Origin: Lenzites betulinus
Taxonomy: Eukaryota; Basidiomycota; Agaricomycetes; Polyporales; Polyporaceae
Length of the DNA: 64,000 bases
Assembly (NCBI GenBank): GCA_022264855.1
Contig: JABYQU010000024.1
Span: 62,001 to 126,000, forward strand
Direction of reading: 5' to 3'
In this document: positions 45,403 to 56,040 of the stretch, one piece after another
Layout of the letters: each line of letters starts with the position of its first letter
Numbering within the stretch: position 1 is the stretch's first letter
Position numbers and translations under genes: made by a program
The notes under the pieces: model-generated
The model's database searches: none
What the model was told of the DNA's origin: nothing
What the model saw: only the letters and a program-made list of their open reading frames with translations

Positions 45403-48400
45403 CTGGTCCAAACTCGAATCCAACATGCCGCCAAAGAACTCGGGCTGACTGGCGTCGCTACCCGCTCGGCACCCTCAACTTGTCAGCTGGTTAGCTTGTC
45501 AGCTCGTCAGCCTCTGTGTCCTCCATCTGGGGTATATAACTGGGGGCTTCCTGCCTACTGGAACTTGTCGCTCCTTCCCTCTCGACGACCACCATCCCCC
45601 TCGAGGATCAGCCGTCGCTCTCCCTCTGTCCGCATCGCATACACACGGTGTTGTTTGAGGTCACTGCCTCCAACACCAACCACCTCTTCCGGCCTCGGCT
45701 AGGTGGTGTGTGCTCTGTGGACTGCCTGCGCTCGTCCTCGACTCCTTGTCTGGGCTTCAACGGCTCAATGGCCCACCCATTCAAACCCTTCTTCGGCCAA
45801 GTCAAGCACGCCAACGGAGGATGGCGAGGGATACTGCTCTCGCTCATCTCACTGGGACGTCTCTCAGGTAAGCTCTCACATACCTTATATACGGTCTGCA
45901 TTCTCATCACCAGTAGACCCGTTCATCCGACCGAGTCGGTCAGCCACCCGAAAGGTCCAAGATCACTGTGCAATCTCGAGGTCGTCTCAAACACAGCCGA
46001 ACTAGTCCAGCCGGAGTCGACATCGGCTCCCAAGACCACGACCATCCCTCACTCGACGGTCGACGACCCAGTCTACACAGCAACTTTCCGGGTCCCAACG
46101 CTGGCACGCTGGCCATTCTCGTCTATTCTTTTGGTCTTCGTCTGTTTCTGCTTCACAAGCGCGGCCAATTCTCACTTCAACGCCGCCTGCGAGCGACTGT
46201 CTTCCTGGCCTCTTCTGACTACCCTTGTTGCCACTGTCTCCTCTCCGCTGGGGCGTTCTCTCCGCTTCCTATTTCCTGCGGCAGGCACTGGCCACTTTTC
46301 CCTGGGCAGTCTTCTGGCTATGGTCTTGACGGTGCTCGGTTTTGTCTATTGGTTACGTTCCCATATCACTGGCTATCGCGCTTGTTGCTACTGTCTCCTT
46401 TCCGCCTGGGCGTGTTCTCTCCACTCCCTCTCACCTGCGACAGACACTGGCGACCCTCATTCAGCGCGGGGGCTGGCTATACCCCTTTGAAACGCAGAAA
46501 ACCCAGACCTCATTATTATTGCCTCCTAATGTGTATGACTACTAGTTGCCTTGCCCCTCGCGGCGGTCCTCACGGCGCATTTGCTCGACTACCGCGACCC
46601 ACGCCGGTCTCCACGGCCCATACGCTCGACCGACATGTTCATCTTCAGATTCCTTTCTCCACCGCCGCATTCCGCGATGTCTGGTCAAGCACCTGCCGAC
46701 GTCGCCCCTCCCTACGGAATGCGATGTATCCTTCGCCACTCACCTCACCGTCCATCAAGCAGACCGTCGCTCGCAGTCTCCCCGGTGTTATACTCTGCGA
46801 TCTTTTGTTCATCCCATCCTGTTCCCCCCGACAATCGACATGCACTCGCTGGTGCGACGGACTGGATCCCCGTCACACTGGTTAGCGCATGTTCGACTAG
46901 TCGAACTCGACTCACGCCCGACATCCCGACCGTGCCCGTCTGATCAGAGGCGTCTACGGTCGACGATGCTCGGAAGTTTCGAGCCCCGAGCACCCCAGGC
47001 GGTCTTGGCGACCGCCTCCATTGTCACGCCCTTTGGACTTCAAGATTTCGCCAACTCACCACGTTCACCTCTCGCCGCGCAGTTCCGAGCGCGCTTTTGA
47101 GCTCTCGTGCTTGTCACCTTGGCACGGTGTTCACCTCGTTCCTCAAGCGACACCTCACTTCGCATCGCCTCTCTCTCCATGACGTCGACAAGATCGTCCG
47201 GACAGGCACCCTGTTCATCGCTCATCCCTAGTCCTGTAAGTTCTTTTCACTCTTTTCGTCGGCTTCCTGATACTCACCCTCGTGCTGTTCAGTCTGATCC
47301 TGGTCACCATGCGCGTACATGCGCATGGCTCCAGCGTTTGACAGGTCACCCTCGCCACCCTGAACGCGCGTCAAGGCCGCTCGGGGAGGCATCTTCGCGT
47401 AGTTCTCAACGCATATTGTTTCGTTTTTTTGTACCAGGAGACGAAGCTCATCGTCGTCTCCCATCGGATTGCGGCTCACCGCAAGTGCGCTCCCGCCTTA
47501 TGCCTTCTGACACAGTCAAGATCGTCCGCATAAGCCTCCTGTTCATCCTTAGTCTCGTGAGTTCATGACTGGTATATCTTCGCCTCGTTTTACTTATCCC
47601 GCCATCGGTAGTTCAACTCTGGTCGCCATGCATGTGCATATGTATGGCTCCCGGCGTCGAAGGGACAACCATCCCGTCTACAAGGCGCGCCAACATCGTC
47701 TAGACAACCTCCCTTTCGCGCAGTTCCTCCCGCGGCACTGGGATATCTGGCCTTCATCACCTTGGATAGGCCTCCTGTTCATCCTTTGTCCTGTAAGCCA
47801 ATGTACCTCCCGTATCTCCTTCATGAAACTCACATTCCTTGCCTGTAGCTCGCTTCTGGCCAACTACACGTGTGCAAGCGTGTTGTTCCAGAGGTAAGAA
47901 CGACCCCTTCGCGACCCTCAAGGCGCATCACGTTCGCTCGGTCAAGAATATTGTCCCCCCTGTTGCATGTAGTGAGTCATCACACCATATTGACTGTTGA
48001 TCGTTTGCTGACTATTTATTCAAGACTCAGATGCACCCCCCGCATTTTGTGCTTGTCACCTCAGCACGAAACTCGACGTCGTACCCCACGCGGACTGCAG
48101 CCCATCGCACGTCCGCTTCGAGCATATCTCGTAAGACAACGGCAAGATCGTCCAGATGTGCTCTTCGCTCACCTATTGTCTCGTGAGTGCCTTCATATAT
48201 TCTCCCCATCCCACTTTACTCACTTCTTCCTCGACAGTCCAACTCCAATCACCATGCCATGCGTGCATACGCATGGCTCGCGAGCCAGGAAGGACAACCC
48301 CGTTGTTCCCTCAGGCGCGTCAACATCGCTCGAACACGATTTTCGTTCACCCCGTTGCCTCAGGTAAGTTCGCACGGTCTCGTATCAGTAGAATCTCCAC

Positions 48401-48975
48401 TCACCACAGACCTTGCTAGCCTCAAACATGAGATACTGAGTGCGCACACCGCTCGGATGTGCCCTCCGCTTCATCTCCCGTGCACCGAGAGTGAGGCGGA
48501 GACTTCTAAGGCAGCCCTCTGCCGCTGCCGGTCGGCTGGCGAGAGGGCTGCGGCGTGGAAGAGCTACGCAAAGGTTCGCCATCTCTCTGCCGATTCGCAT
48601 TTGAAGATATACTCACCTTCGACACTCTCAGGTATATCCTGAGCAACCCAAGCATTTAGAGGCAGCCCCGCGCTGCCTCACCCGCGAAGCCTTCGAACCC
48701 AGCGTTGGCACCCCCTTCTTTGCGACTCGTTCCGCATTGGAGTTTCCCGGACAGATATGCAGGCCCCCGCGGGCCTAAACTACCTAGCTCGCTAGGTTTA
48801 TTCTCGTCGCCTTAGTAGTGTACTCTCGAGCTCGTATTGGTCTTTCTCTCTGTCTTCCGGACGCGGAGGGCGGGGAGCTGGCGGTGGACGCACTGTCAGG
48901 ACTATGTCGAGTAGTACATAATTGAGCTTGCCAATCGAGTGTTTGCCTCTTCCGCCTTGTCCGTTGCGCGCGCGA
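45403..48975 (+). mobile_element. dispersed 3.57-kb repeat, copy B
   Basis: This is the inverted counterpart of copy A and shows the same features in the sense direction: TCTGGTCCAAACTCGAA at the start, TATATAA at 45533-45539, and repeated splice-like motifs. The 300-bp internal tandem units begin around 47170, 47510, 47740 and 48140. Each of at least three units contains a CATGC...GCATGG palindrome (47305, 47626, 48258). The end near 48975 reads CCAATCGAGTGTTTGCCTCTTCC. Some stretches match copy A best and others match copy C best. No recognisable protein domain is present. Confidence 0.7.
45533..45539 (+). promoter_or_regulatory. TATA box of repeat copy B
   Basis: TATATAA sits inside GGGGTATATAACTGGGG, 130 bp into the element. 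The same box is at 25251-25257 in copy A and 63994-64000 in copy C. A Pol II promoter is inferred, not shown. Confidence 0.5.
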
Positions 48976-49309
48976 AGTGTGTCCGGCAGTGAGCTATAAT
49001 ATGCACGTTGCCGCTACGTACTGCGAATCCGATGTATCCTTGACGAGCCACGTGCGTACTACGTACGGCGGCCACTGACACCAAATAATCTGTTGTAGAC
49101 ATGCCTGTAGGCGTGCGAGTGGTTCACGAACCGCACGTAGAACCCCCTTTCACTGAAACATATGGCCACCGGCGGACGAGATCGTCAACATGATATGCAG
49201 CGAATGACCTTCGGAGTCATGCATTGCACTACAGAGCGAATTACGCATTGTTCCTATAGCTATGATTACAACCGAAGTGCCAGTTCTCCCTCAAGAAATG
49301 ATAGAGTTT
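48976..49309. other. right flank of repeat copy B
   Basis: This 334-bp stretch leads to the 3' end of the VDAC gene. I see no gene in it. Confidence 0.4.
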
Positions 49310-50392
49310 TCAACCGTCGAAAGTGAAGCTGGCGCCAACCTTGTGGGCGCCCTGCGACGCCTGGTCGTTCAACCGCTGGGTGTCAAGAGCAAGACCGAAC
49401 GACGCGCGGACACCGGGGCGGAGCGACTGGGTGTAGCCTGCGCAAACGTAGGTCAGCACACAAATTCGTCCATGTATGCGGGTCAAACGCACCGAGAGCG
49501 AGGACACCAATGTTGTTGATCTTCGCCTTGACGTATGCAGCCGAGTCGAGGTAGACCTTGGCGCCAACCTCGAGAGCCACGTTGCCGGAAGGCGACGCAC
49601 GGGTGTCGTAGACAGCCTTCGCGCCGGCCTCGACGTCGGGGTTTACGCGGTGGTAGTAGCTCGCAGCGAAGGTGCTGAGGTTGCCGAGGCCGTGGAGGGT
49701 GACGGCGTACTCGGGCGCGCTGTAGCCAATGGCGGTCGCGTACTTGGTAATCTTGCCCTCGGTGACGTTGTACGACGCCTCAGCGCCGACGAGGAAGCCG
49801 TCGCGGCCAATGACGGTGTCCGCGGTGAAGGTGGGGCCCTGGCGAGTTGGACGACACGAATTGTAAAATCAAGTCAGGTGAGCGCGCCATGTCACGTCAT
49901 CAAGATTCGGTGACACGCACCTTGAAGACATCGAGGAAGGCACGGGTGTGGAGGCCGGGCTGCTTGTAGGTGGTCGTGAAGAGCGCGGACTTGGCACCAG
50001 TGTCGGGGGTGAGCGCGGTCTGGAGGTCGAGCTTGACGCCCTTCGCGATCTGGTTGTCAACCTCGATCTGGGTCTTCAGGATGTTGGAAGTCGTCCAGGA
50101 CTGGGTGAAGACGAGACCGTGGGGCTTGTTGAAGAACTTGGCCTCGATGTCACCGCCAATGAGGCTGGACTTTGTGTCGCGGGCACCGGCGACCTTGAAG
50201 GCGACATTGGAAGGGGTGAAGGTCTTGACCTCAAGCGTGACGTTGTTGATGGGGAAGTCCTTGCCAAGGAGGTCGTTGGACGACTTTCCGAGGTCCTGAG
50301 CGCGCCGACGACGTGAGTACGTGCTGGGGGCGACGTGGGCGACGGCGAACACGTACCTTCCAGGAGGGGGGGACGGGCTGAGGGAGAGACAT
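49310..50392 (-). CDS. mitochondrial porin (VDAC)
   Basis: Four exons (50392-50357, 50295-49921, 49838-49493, 49437-49310) encode 294 aa, the standard VDAC length. It starts MSLPQPVPPSWKDLGKSSNDLLGKDF, the usual N-terminal helix. Alternating strands follow (VTLEVKTFTPSNVAFKVAG, GGDIEAKFFN, HGLVFTQSW) with the GLK-type block replaced by KGVKLDLQTALTPDTG. Later strands include GFLVGAEASYNV, LGNLSTFAASYYHRV, and the C-terminal strand KVGASFTFDG. VDAC is the beta-barrel channel of the outer mitochondrial membrane that passes ATP, ADP and other metabolites. The gene diverges from the phosphatase gene at 51057. Confidence 0.96.
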
Positions 50393-51056
50393 GGCGGGAG
50401 GAGTAGTGACGTTGGCAGCAAACGGTTGGGGAGCGTGCGCACTTTAAGGCGCCGGGAAGTCCCGGATCGCGTGCCCGCGTCCACGTTCGTCACCCGACGT
50501 CCCCAACTCCTCTCCTCCTCCTCGAGCATCCCGGCCAGCCCCAGATCGCCCAACGCCCCCCAGAGCCCATCATGCACGTCCAGCTCGCAGCCCTGACCAG
50601 CGTGTGGTGATACGTACGCGAACCCGCGCGTAGCGGCACTTGATTGGTCTTCGGTGTTGCGGGCGCTCCGGTCCTGGAGACGCGTTCCTCGACGAACGCG
50701 TCGTGGGCAGAGACCCGTGTATACATTGTCAGGCTGCGTGCCGCTCCGCTATATACCTCTTGCGCTCGTAAACTATCTCCGTCTGTTCCCGACAATCTGT
50801 GCGCGAGGTTGTCGCTTTTCCGAGGCGACACCGACCCGCATTTCGGCGGTTTTCCACGCGCTTCTCATCGTTGCTGGAGCCCATTCCCGGTCTCCGCCAA
50901 CTGCTTCCTCGCACCTTCTCCTCTTCTCCAGCACCTGCCTCTCTGTTCTGCTCCCGAGCACACATTTCAACCCGCCTCAGTGCTGCGTCGCATTCTCCTT
51001 TCAACCCTTCCCGCCATCTAGCTGCCTCATTTGTCTCCCGCGCCTCCCTAACTACG
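50393..51056. promoter_or_regulatory. divergent promoter of VDAC and the rhodanese phosphatase
   Basis: The 664-bp gap separates two divergent starts. The side next to 51057 is strongly C/T-rich (50860-51050), typical of fungal core promoters. No defined element can be named. Confidence 0.4.
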
Positions 51057-51653
51057 ATGCTCAAGTATATTACTCCAGACGTACGTCCATACACCCACTT
51101 TGTCTTTCATATATGTCGAACTGATCTGTTACGTCCAGGAGCTTGCCGCGATCATCAAGAGCGATAAGGTCTCTGGCAAGGACTACTGCGTTATCGACGT
51201 CCGCGACGACGACTGGGCCGGGGGCAACATCAAAGGCGCGCAAAACACGCCCTCGAGCCAGTTCTACGTCCAGGTGCACGACCTCGTGCAGAAGACCAAG
51301 TCTGTGCCCACCGTGGTCTTCCACTGCGCGCTCTCTCAAGTCCGGTACGCGATCTCTCCATTTGCCTTTTAGCCTCGCCGTATATTGAGATGCCTTTGTC
51401 CTTGTAGGGGTCCCAAAGCTGCGCGGGTATGTTTGATCGATCGCGCGTGTGCAGCGTCACTGTAAGCTGATGAGTGGCCCAGATTTACGCCGAGGCTCGA
51501 GACCAGCTCGAGGGCGACGGGGAGGACATCCCTCATCAGGTCCTCGTCCTCCAGGGCGGCTTCTCCGATTTCCAGGCTAAGTACAGGAACGACCCGGAAC
51601 TCGTCGAGAACTGGAGCAAGGAAGTCTGGGGACACCCTGATTGGCATATATAA
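51057..51653 (+). CDS. Cdc25/Acr2-like rhodanese phosphatase (Ych1/Ibp1 type)
   Basis: Four exons (51057-51080, 51139-51344, 51408-51426, 51483-51653) give 139 aa, a single rhodanese domain. The blocks are YCVIDVRDDDWAGGNIKGA, PTVVFHCALSQVRGPKAA, and VLVLQGGFSDFQ with the final GGF typical of the fold. The active loop is HCALSQVR, which fits the HCX5R signature of Cdc25 and Acr2 arsenate reductases. Yeast Ych1 and fission yeast Ibp1 are close in size and motif. It may be a phosphatase or an arsenate reductase, and the sequence cannot separate these. A 19-nt third exon lies inside the catalytic loop. It converges with Cox20 across 208 bp. Confidence 0.92.
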
Positions 51654-51861
51654 CACATTCGTCGAATGAAGGGGCAAGAGAAGGTTGCACACAATGTATT
51701 AGTGGAACGGTATATTTAATTAATATCAGGAGTATAGACTGGATAGACCGTGTTCTCTCCCATCCATATACCACTTGCCCTCGCGGCTACGCGCCTATTC
51801 GTGTGCAATTTTGCGGAGGAGCTGTATAGGGAGGAGGCGAGACCGACATTCAACGCAGCTT

Positions 51862-52505
51862 TCATGCCGCCTTGGGCTCGCTCGAAGTCGACTGTTCCGT
51901 ATTGAGATGCCGCTTCGGTATCGCCTCCATGACGGTCTGCATGCGTCGCCGCTCCTCCTCCATGTTCCGTCGGCAAATTGTCCTGATTGGTCACGTTCAC
52001 GACTGAGCTCCTACACGGACCCTAGAGGAAATTAGAGCGAATACGCACCATGTTCCCAAGGAGATCAGCATGAACGACCCTACGGCCCAGTTGGACGCGA
52101 CAAATACACCTAGAACATACATAACCCCTCATAGTCAGCCCCTACCTTGCAGCACGAACACATATCGAGCAAATATCACGCACTGGCCGACATGCCGCGA
52201 ATGACCCCAATCCCGACCCCGCTCGCGATGCCGCTCAACAGGCTATTCCGCGCGCAAGGAATCTCATTGATACGCGCCAGGTCATCGCGCACGGATATTC
52301 TCTTTCTTAGATGTGCATGCGTGAGTGTTCTGTCCGTAATTCGGACCGCTCTAGGCGTGCGCACCTTGACGGCTTCCTGGAGGTCGGTCCAGTAGCTCCC
52401 CGTTGTCTCGACTTGATAGACGATACGCTTCGGACACGAAGAGGGAGCCTTTCCGGGGGCGGTTGTGCTAGAGCTGTCGGAAGCGGGCGAGTCTGTAGAA
52501 GACAT
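51862..52505 (-). CDS. COX20: cytochrome c oxidase assembly protein Cox20
   Basis: Four exons (52505-52365, 52301-52184, 52109-52049, 51982-51862) encode 146 aa in phase. After a polar start (MSSTDSPASDSSS) comes YWTDLQEAVKRISVRDD, then INEIPCARNSLLSGIASGVGIGVIRG, the Cox20 hallmark with the conserved IPCAR. A second membrane segment ASNWAVGSFMLISLGTW follows, and the C-terminus has the charged RRNMEEERRRMQTVMEAIPKRH. Cox20 is an inner mitochondrial membrane chaperone that binds newly made Cox2 and helps its maturation with Sco proteins and Cox18. Two helices and length match the family. A frame that continues past the real stop in another phase (52000 to 51716) is a shadow. Confidence 0.9.
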
Positions 52506-52822
52506 GATGGGTTGTAGTAGGAAATCTAAGTCATGAAAAGGATTCAGTGAGTGAGTCGGCACCTGGCGGCACGCGGACGCACGCGGAGCGCCGGCGCGGT
52601 AGCAGTACAAAAGTACTTCCGTTGGTTGTTGGGCGCTCCGAAAGGTCTGCTGTTCAAACGTTCATCGACATCACTCAGTGCCCGCGCCCCTGCCTGGGGA
52701 TCAACGCGTTGTTTCATTGCTTTACTATTGTGCGTGGTAACGGGATTATTGTCAACAGCAGAAAGAGAAGTAGTTTAGAAAGGGAAACGAGTCAATAATA
52801 AACGTGTGGTAGTTTCTTGTAA
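52506..52822. other. gap between Cox20 and tRNA-Gly
   Basis: This holds the Cox20 promoter and the 5' flank of the tRNA gene. No other gene is seen. Confidence 0.4.
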
Positions 52823-52893
52823 GCATTAATGGGGTAGTGGTAACCTGGGTCGTTGCCATCGACCCGCCGGGGGTTCGATTCCCCCTTAATGCA
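52823..52893 (+). tRNA. tRNA-Gly (anticodon GCC)
   Basis: The acceptor strands GCATTAA and TTAATGC pair perfectly. The A box lies in the D-arm region AATGGGGTAGTGGTAA, the anticodon loop is TTGCCAT, and the B box is GGTTCGATTCC. No intron. The gene is 71 nt with an A as discriminator base. Confidence 0.95.
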
Positions 52894-53067
52894 GAGTGCC
52901 ACGGACACTACCTTTTTCCATGACACTCGACCCGTCGTATTATAAAGGAGACTATACTTTTAAATGTAGTCGCTTGAATATCTGTACACGCGCGCACATA
53001 TTCTATTATCCCCTGGCTATAACCACAGGCTCAACGTTCACGTTCGTTCAACCTCAGGGTTCTATGC

Positions 53068-53468
53068 CTAAGACGTGTTGCCCGGGTGGACAGAGCTTGT
53101 TGTAGTGACTGACTCTAGCACGGACTCCTTCGACTCCTTCCCAACAGGCTGGTTGCCGAGGACACCATCCTGCTTCAGATCGGTCTCCTCGGCGCGCGCG
53201 CCCTCCTTCAAGCCGCGTGTACGATTATCTATTGCTACAAACTCAAGCTGGTCGTTCTGTGGTATGCAATGTCACCATCACCCTAAGGCCGGAGCAGGAG
53301 ATACACCGAAAGGCAGCTTACCCTGGGAGGGTCCTGTATGTACTCCTCGTGGAAGTCTCGTTCCGTTACGGCCGGACGGCCTACCGTCTGAAAGGCTTTC
53401 TTGAAGGTGGCTGACTCGTCGTTCATGGTAGCGCGCTCGGCGAGATCGTGACGGCGGGTGCTCGACAT
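53068..53468 (-). CDS. unrecognised 111-aa hydrophilic protein
   Basis: Two exons (53468-53322 and 53256-53068) join in phase over a 65-bp GT-AG intron to give 111 aa. The sequence is charged and without membrane segments or cysteine pairs. It reads MSSTRRHDLAERATMNDESATFK, then DQLEFVAIDNRTRGLKEGARAEETD, and ends in a K/E/S/T-rich tail. No known domain is visible, and such short acidic/basic proteins are common in basidiomycetes. Its upstream side carries a small frame with unclear status. Confidence 0.6.
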
Positions 53469-53608
53469 GGTCGTAGATGGTACGTGTCTGTGATGCAGAG
53501 AAGAGTGTGCGTGTTGGATGGAAAGTCGTGGTTGACGATATGTAGTTGGTGTGTATGAACTTGCAGTCTTTCTTATACACTCAGCTGTACAGAGGAGGAT
53601 CTTGTGCG

Positions 53609-53951
53609 TCATGGTGATGTCAAGTCCCTCGGCGAGTGGACCCACAACGTCAATGCCCCACAAGCTGAACAGAATAGGAAGGAGAACGTTCTATCCATGC
53701 CTTCGTCGATGTTCGGCAGGTCGACCTTTGTGGCGTCCTTGGTCATGCATGTTACGTGAGAAAGCGCATGCAGAAGGGACGTTAGGTCCACAGCCGACCA
53801 TGGGATCATCCAGTCCACCCGCAGGCCACGGTTCAGATCGGTGATAAGTGAATCTCTGTATAACTGCAAGAGAGACGTAGAGCCATCATTAGTACATTTT
53901 GCGGCATATAGGACGTGCAAGGCTCTTACTTACTCTCAGTATTACTGTCAT
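53609..53951 (-). other. possible short gene of unknown function
   Basis: A frame starting MTVILR at 53951, spliced at GTAAGT to the AG just before LYRDSLITDLNRGLRVDW, would give about 93 aa ending at 53609. It has one hydrophobic-polar stretch and a FCSACG motif. Codon usage and homology cannot be judged here. It could be part of a UTR or a degraded gene. Confidence 0.25.
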
Positions 53952-53992
53952 TGGAGCTAGAAGATACGTGTACGAAAATGTGAGAGCCTAAC

Positions 53993-55372
53993 TCAGGGAG
54001 GGTTTTCGATACGGCCCTCAACCTGAAATCTGCGCCGGATATTTTCCTGTTCTATCTCCTCTGCCATGCGATTCATCATCTCCATTTTCTCCTTAGGGCC
54101 CAATTCGGCCTCCCAAGCGTGCGGATCCCGCAACTTGTATCCCAGCGCACGCTTGACCTTCGCGACATATCCGACTTCGCTAACACTGCGCGCGATGGAG
54201 TCCATACGTCTCCGACGCGGAGACATCAAAGCGAGCATGTGTGCAGGGGGGCTCTTGCGCATCTGCCGGAGCAGCCGGTTCGTCATCTCCCCGCGCCGTT
54301 CGCGCTCCCGCTCGCGCGTCTTGTTCTCGATCCGGGCCCGCCGCGCGGACTTGATTTGCTCGAGCAGTTCTGGGGGGAACGGCGTCCTCAGACGCGCCCG
54401 CTCGCGTTCCAAGGACGCCTTCATGGCCTTGGCGTCTTCAGCAAGTGGGGCACCTGTATCAATAGGTTAACGTCATCTTGTGAGTGCGAGGGACTGCATC
54501 ACGTACGCCAGCCGTCGAATCCCTCGACAAAATCACGCTTGAATGCCCGTACGCCCGTGGCATTCGAGAGCTGGGTTTCAAAGGTACGTTCTGCCTCTAG
54601 AAGTGCGGTCATTTCTTGCATCTCGTCCCGCCGAGCAATCCTGCGTTGCCGTGATTTCCGGCGAGAAACGATCATGCCGGTGATGTGCGCAGGCTGGGGG
54701 AGAAGGCGGGGAAGGGGCCCGTTGAAGATCGTGGGTTTATGGTATGCACCAGTAAGGACTGGGCGTGTGCGTATGCGTTCATACCACGCCTAAATTGGTG
54801 TGCAGGTGTTAGTACAAGATGTGGCCTCCGGTAGCTTTAGAGACACATACCAGCTCAGCCTCGAATAGCGCGTCGGCTTGGGCCTGGCGAGCTGCGCCTT
54901 CAATCATCCTGCTGTAGCGCAGGCAGACAGCTTGAAGATGTTCTTCGCCCGCCTTAGCCTTCCTCAGAATGTCCCATCGCTGCACTTGTACTTAGCTACG
55001 CTGTGCATTCCGCGCAACATGGCAGACGCACCGCATGAGCCTTCCTAAGCTCCCGAGTGACATCACCTTGCTCACGCATGCCCTTGCGTGCACGAAAGAA
55101 GTCCCGCATGTGTGACCTGATCTTCACGAAGGTTCGTTAGTATATAGACTCACCAACCGTGCTCCCATATTTACGCATCAGCAAGAATAACATACGGTAT
55201 CGGTAGGTGCGTCGCGCATGATACCCCGGTAGAGCGTCCATAGCGTTGGTACGCGGTGAGCAGGCAGTCGCGTCAGCGGTGCTCGAAAGTGAGTGGGACG
55301 CAGTTTTGAGATCAGTTGGGCGAGTTGGGCGCGGTGAGCAAGAGTTTCGAGAGAAGGTAGTGGCACGCCCAT
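53993..55372 (-). CDS. LYR-motif (complex 1 LYR) protein, long form
   Basis: Five exons (55372-55196, 55121-55032, 54979-54851, 54789-54507, 54453-53993) encode 379 aa, all in phase. The N-terminal 60 residues contain the LYR core LWTLYRGIMRDAPTDT, followed across an intron by IRSHMRDFFRARKGM and TRELRKAHARWDILRKAKAGEEHLQAV. This is the LYR three-helix bundle used by mitochondrial assembly factors and respiratory subunits, which bind acyl carrier protein. The rest is much longer than most LYR proteins (usually about 100 aa). It is rich in R, E and K and continues to VGYVAKVKRALGYKLRDPHAWEAELG and QENIRRRFQVEG. The extension resembles mitoribosome-type basic tails, but I do not assign it. The mitochondrial location is inferred from the LYR motif. 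Confidence 0.75.
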
Positions 55373-55468
55373 GCGTCCTCGGACTAGCGCAGAGAAGCTT
55401 CACCAGTTTGTATTCATGAAGTGTACAAATGTAAGATGTACCAGTAGCTCAAGAATTTGACAGAGCGG

Positions 55469-55742
55469 GATGAGGGACAGGCTCCTTCCCACCACTGCTT
55501 CGAGTTGGGGAGGGGCGGATTCAAGTGGGATGGGGTCGGCTTAATCGAGGAGGTATAGGGCAGAGTTCAATCAAGTACGATTAGATCAGGTTGTATCTGA
55601 GTAAACATGCACGTGCTAAGTCCTATTAACCGAGTTCCCCTCGCCCAACTCTCAGCAGCTCCTCGATTAAGCCGACCCCATCCCACTTGAATCCGCCCCT
55701 CCCCAACTCGAAGCAGTGGTGGGAAGGAGCCTGGATGAGGGA
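55469..55742. mobile_element. MULE-type MITE, 75-bp terminal inverted repeats, 9-bp target duplication
   Basis: The arms 55478-55552 and 55659-55733 are exact reverse complements over 75 bp, starting CAGGCTCC. They enclose a 106-bp spacer. The 9-bp direct repeat GATGAGGGA flanks the element on both sides (55469-55477 and 55734-55742). Long inverted repeats with a 9-bp duplication fit a non-autonomous Mutator-like element. The perfect match between the arms suggests recent activity. It lies between the LYR gene and the peroxin gene. Confidence 0.85.
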
Positions 55743-56040
55743 GGGACGTGAGGAACTCGCCAGATCACATGCTCCTCGCACCCCGCGCGCGTCTGGCGCG
55801 CCGCGCCTGCTGCCTTAAACTCGCACCACCATCTGACCGTGGACGTGTACTCGTTCCAAGTCTCAGACGATTGCTCAAGCCCAGGACTAGGACCCGCGCC
55901 CGCCGCTTGTATCTGTTTTACTGCTTGGCTGCGAAATTAGGAAGAAGACGCTGCGTCCACCACATCTTCGCGTTTAATTCTGGGCTGTACATTAGAGCTA
56001 GCTTCCTCCCGCTTTCCCCCAGGAACGTTTGTTGTACACG

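Noticed and set aside
51716..52000. frame continuing past the end of Cox20
   Set aside because: It is in a different phase from the Cox20 C-terminus, which ends at 51862 with the expected MEAIPKRH-type block.
53640..53680. LWGIDVVGPLAEGLDI on the minus strand, reminiscent of a retroelement integrase
   Set aside because: Only about 16 residues and no flanking integrase or reverse transcriptase motifs, so a retroelement call is not supported.
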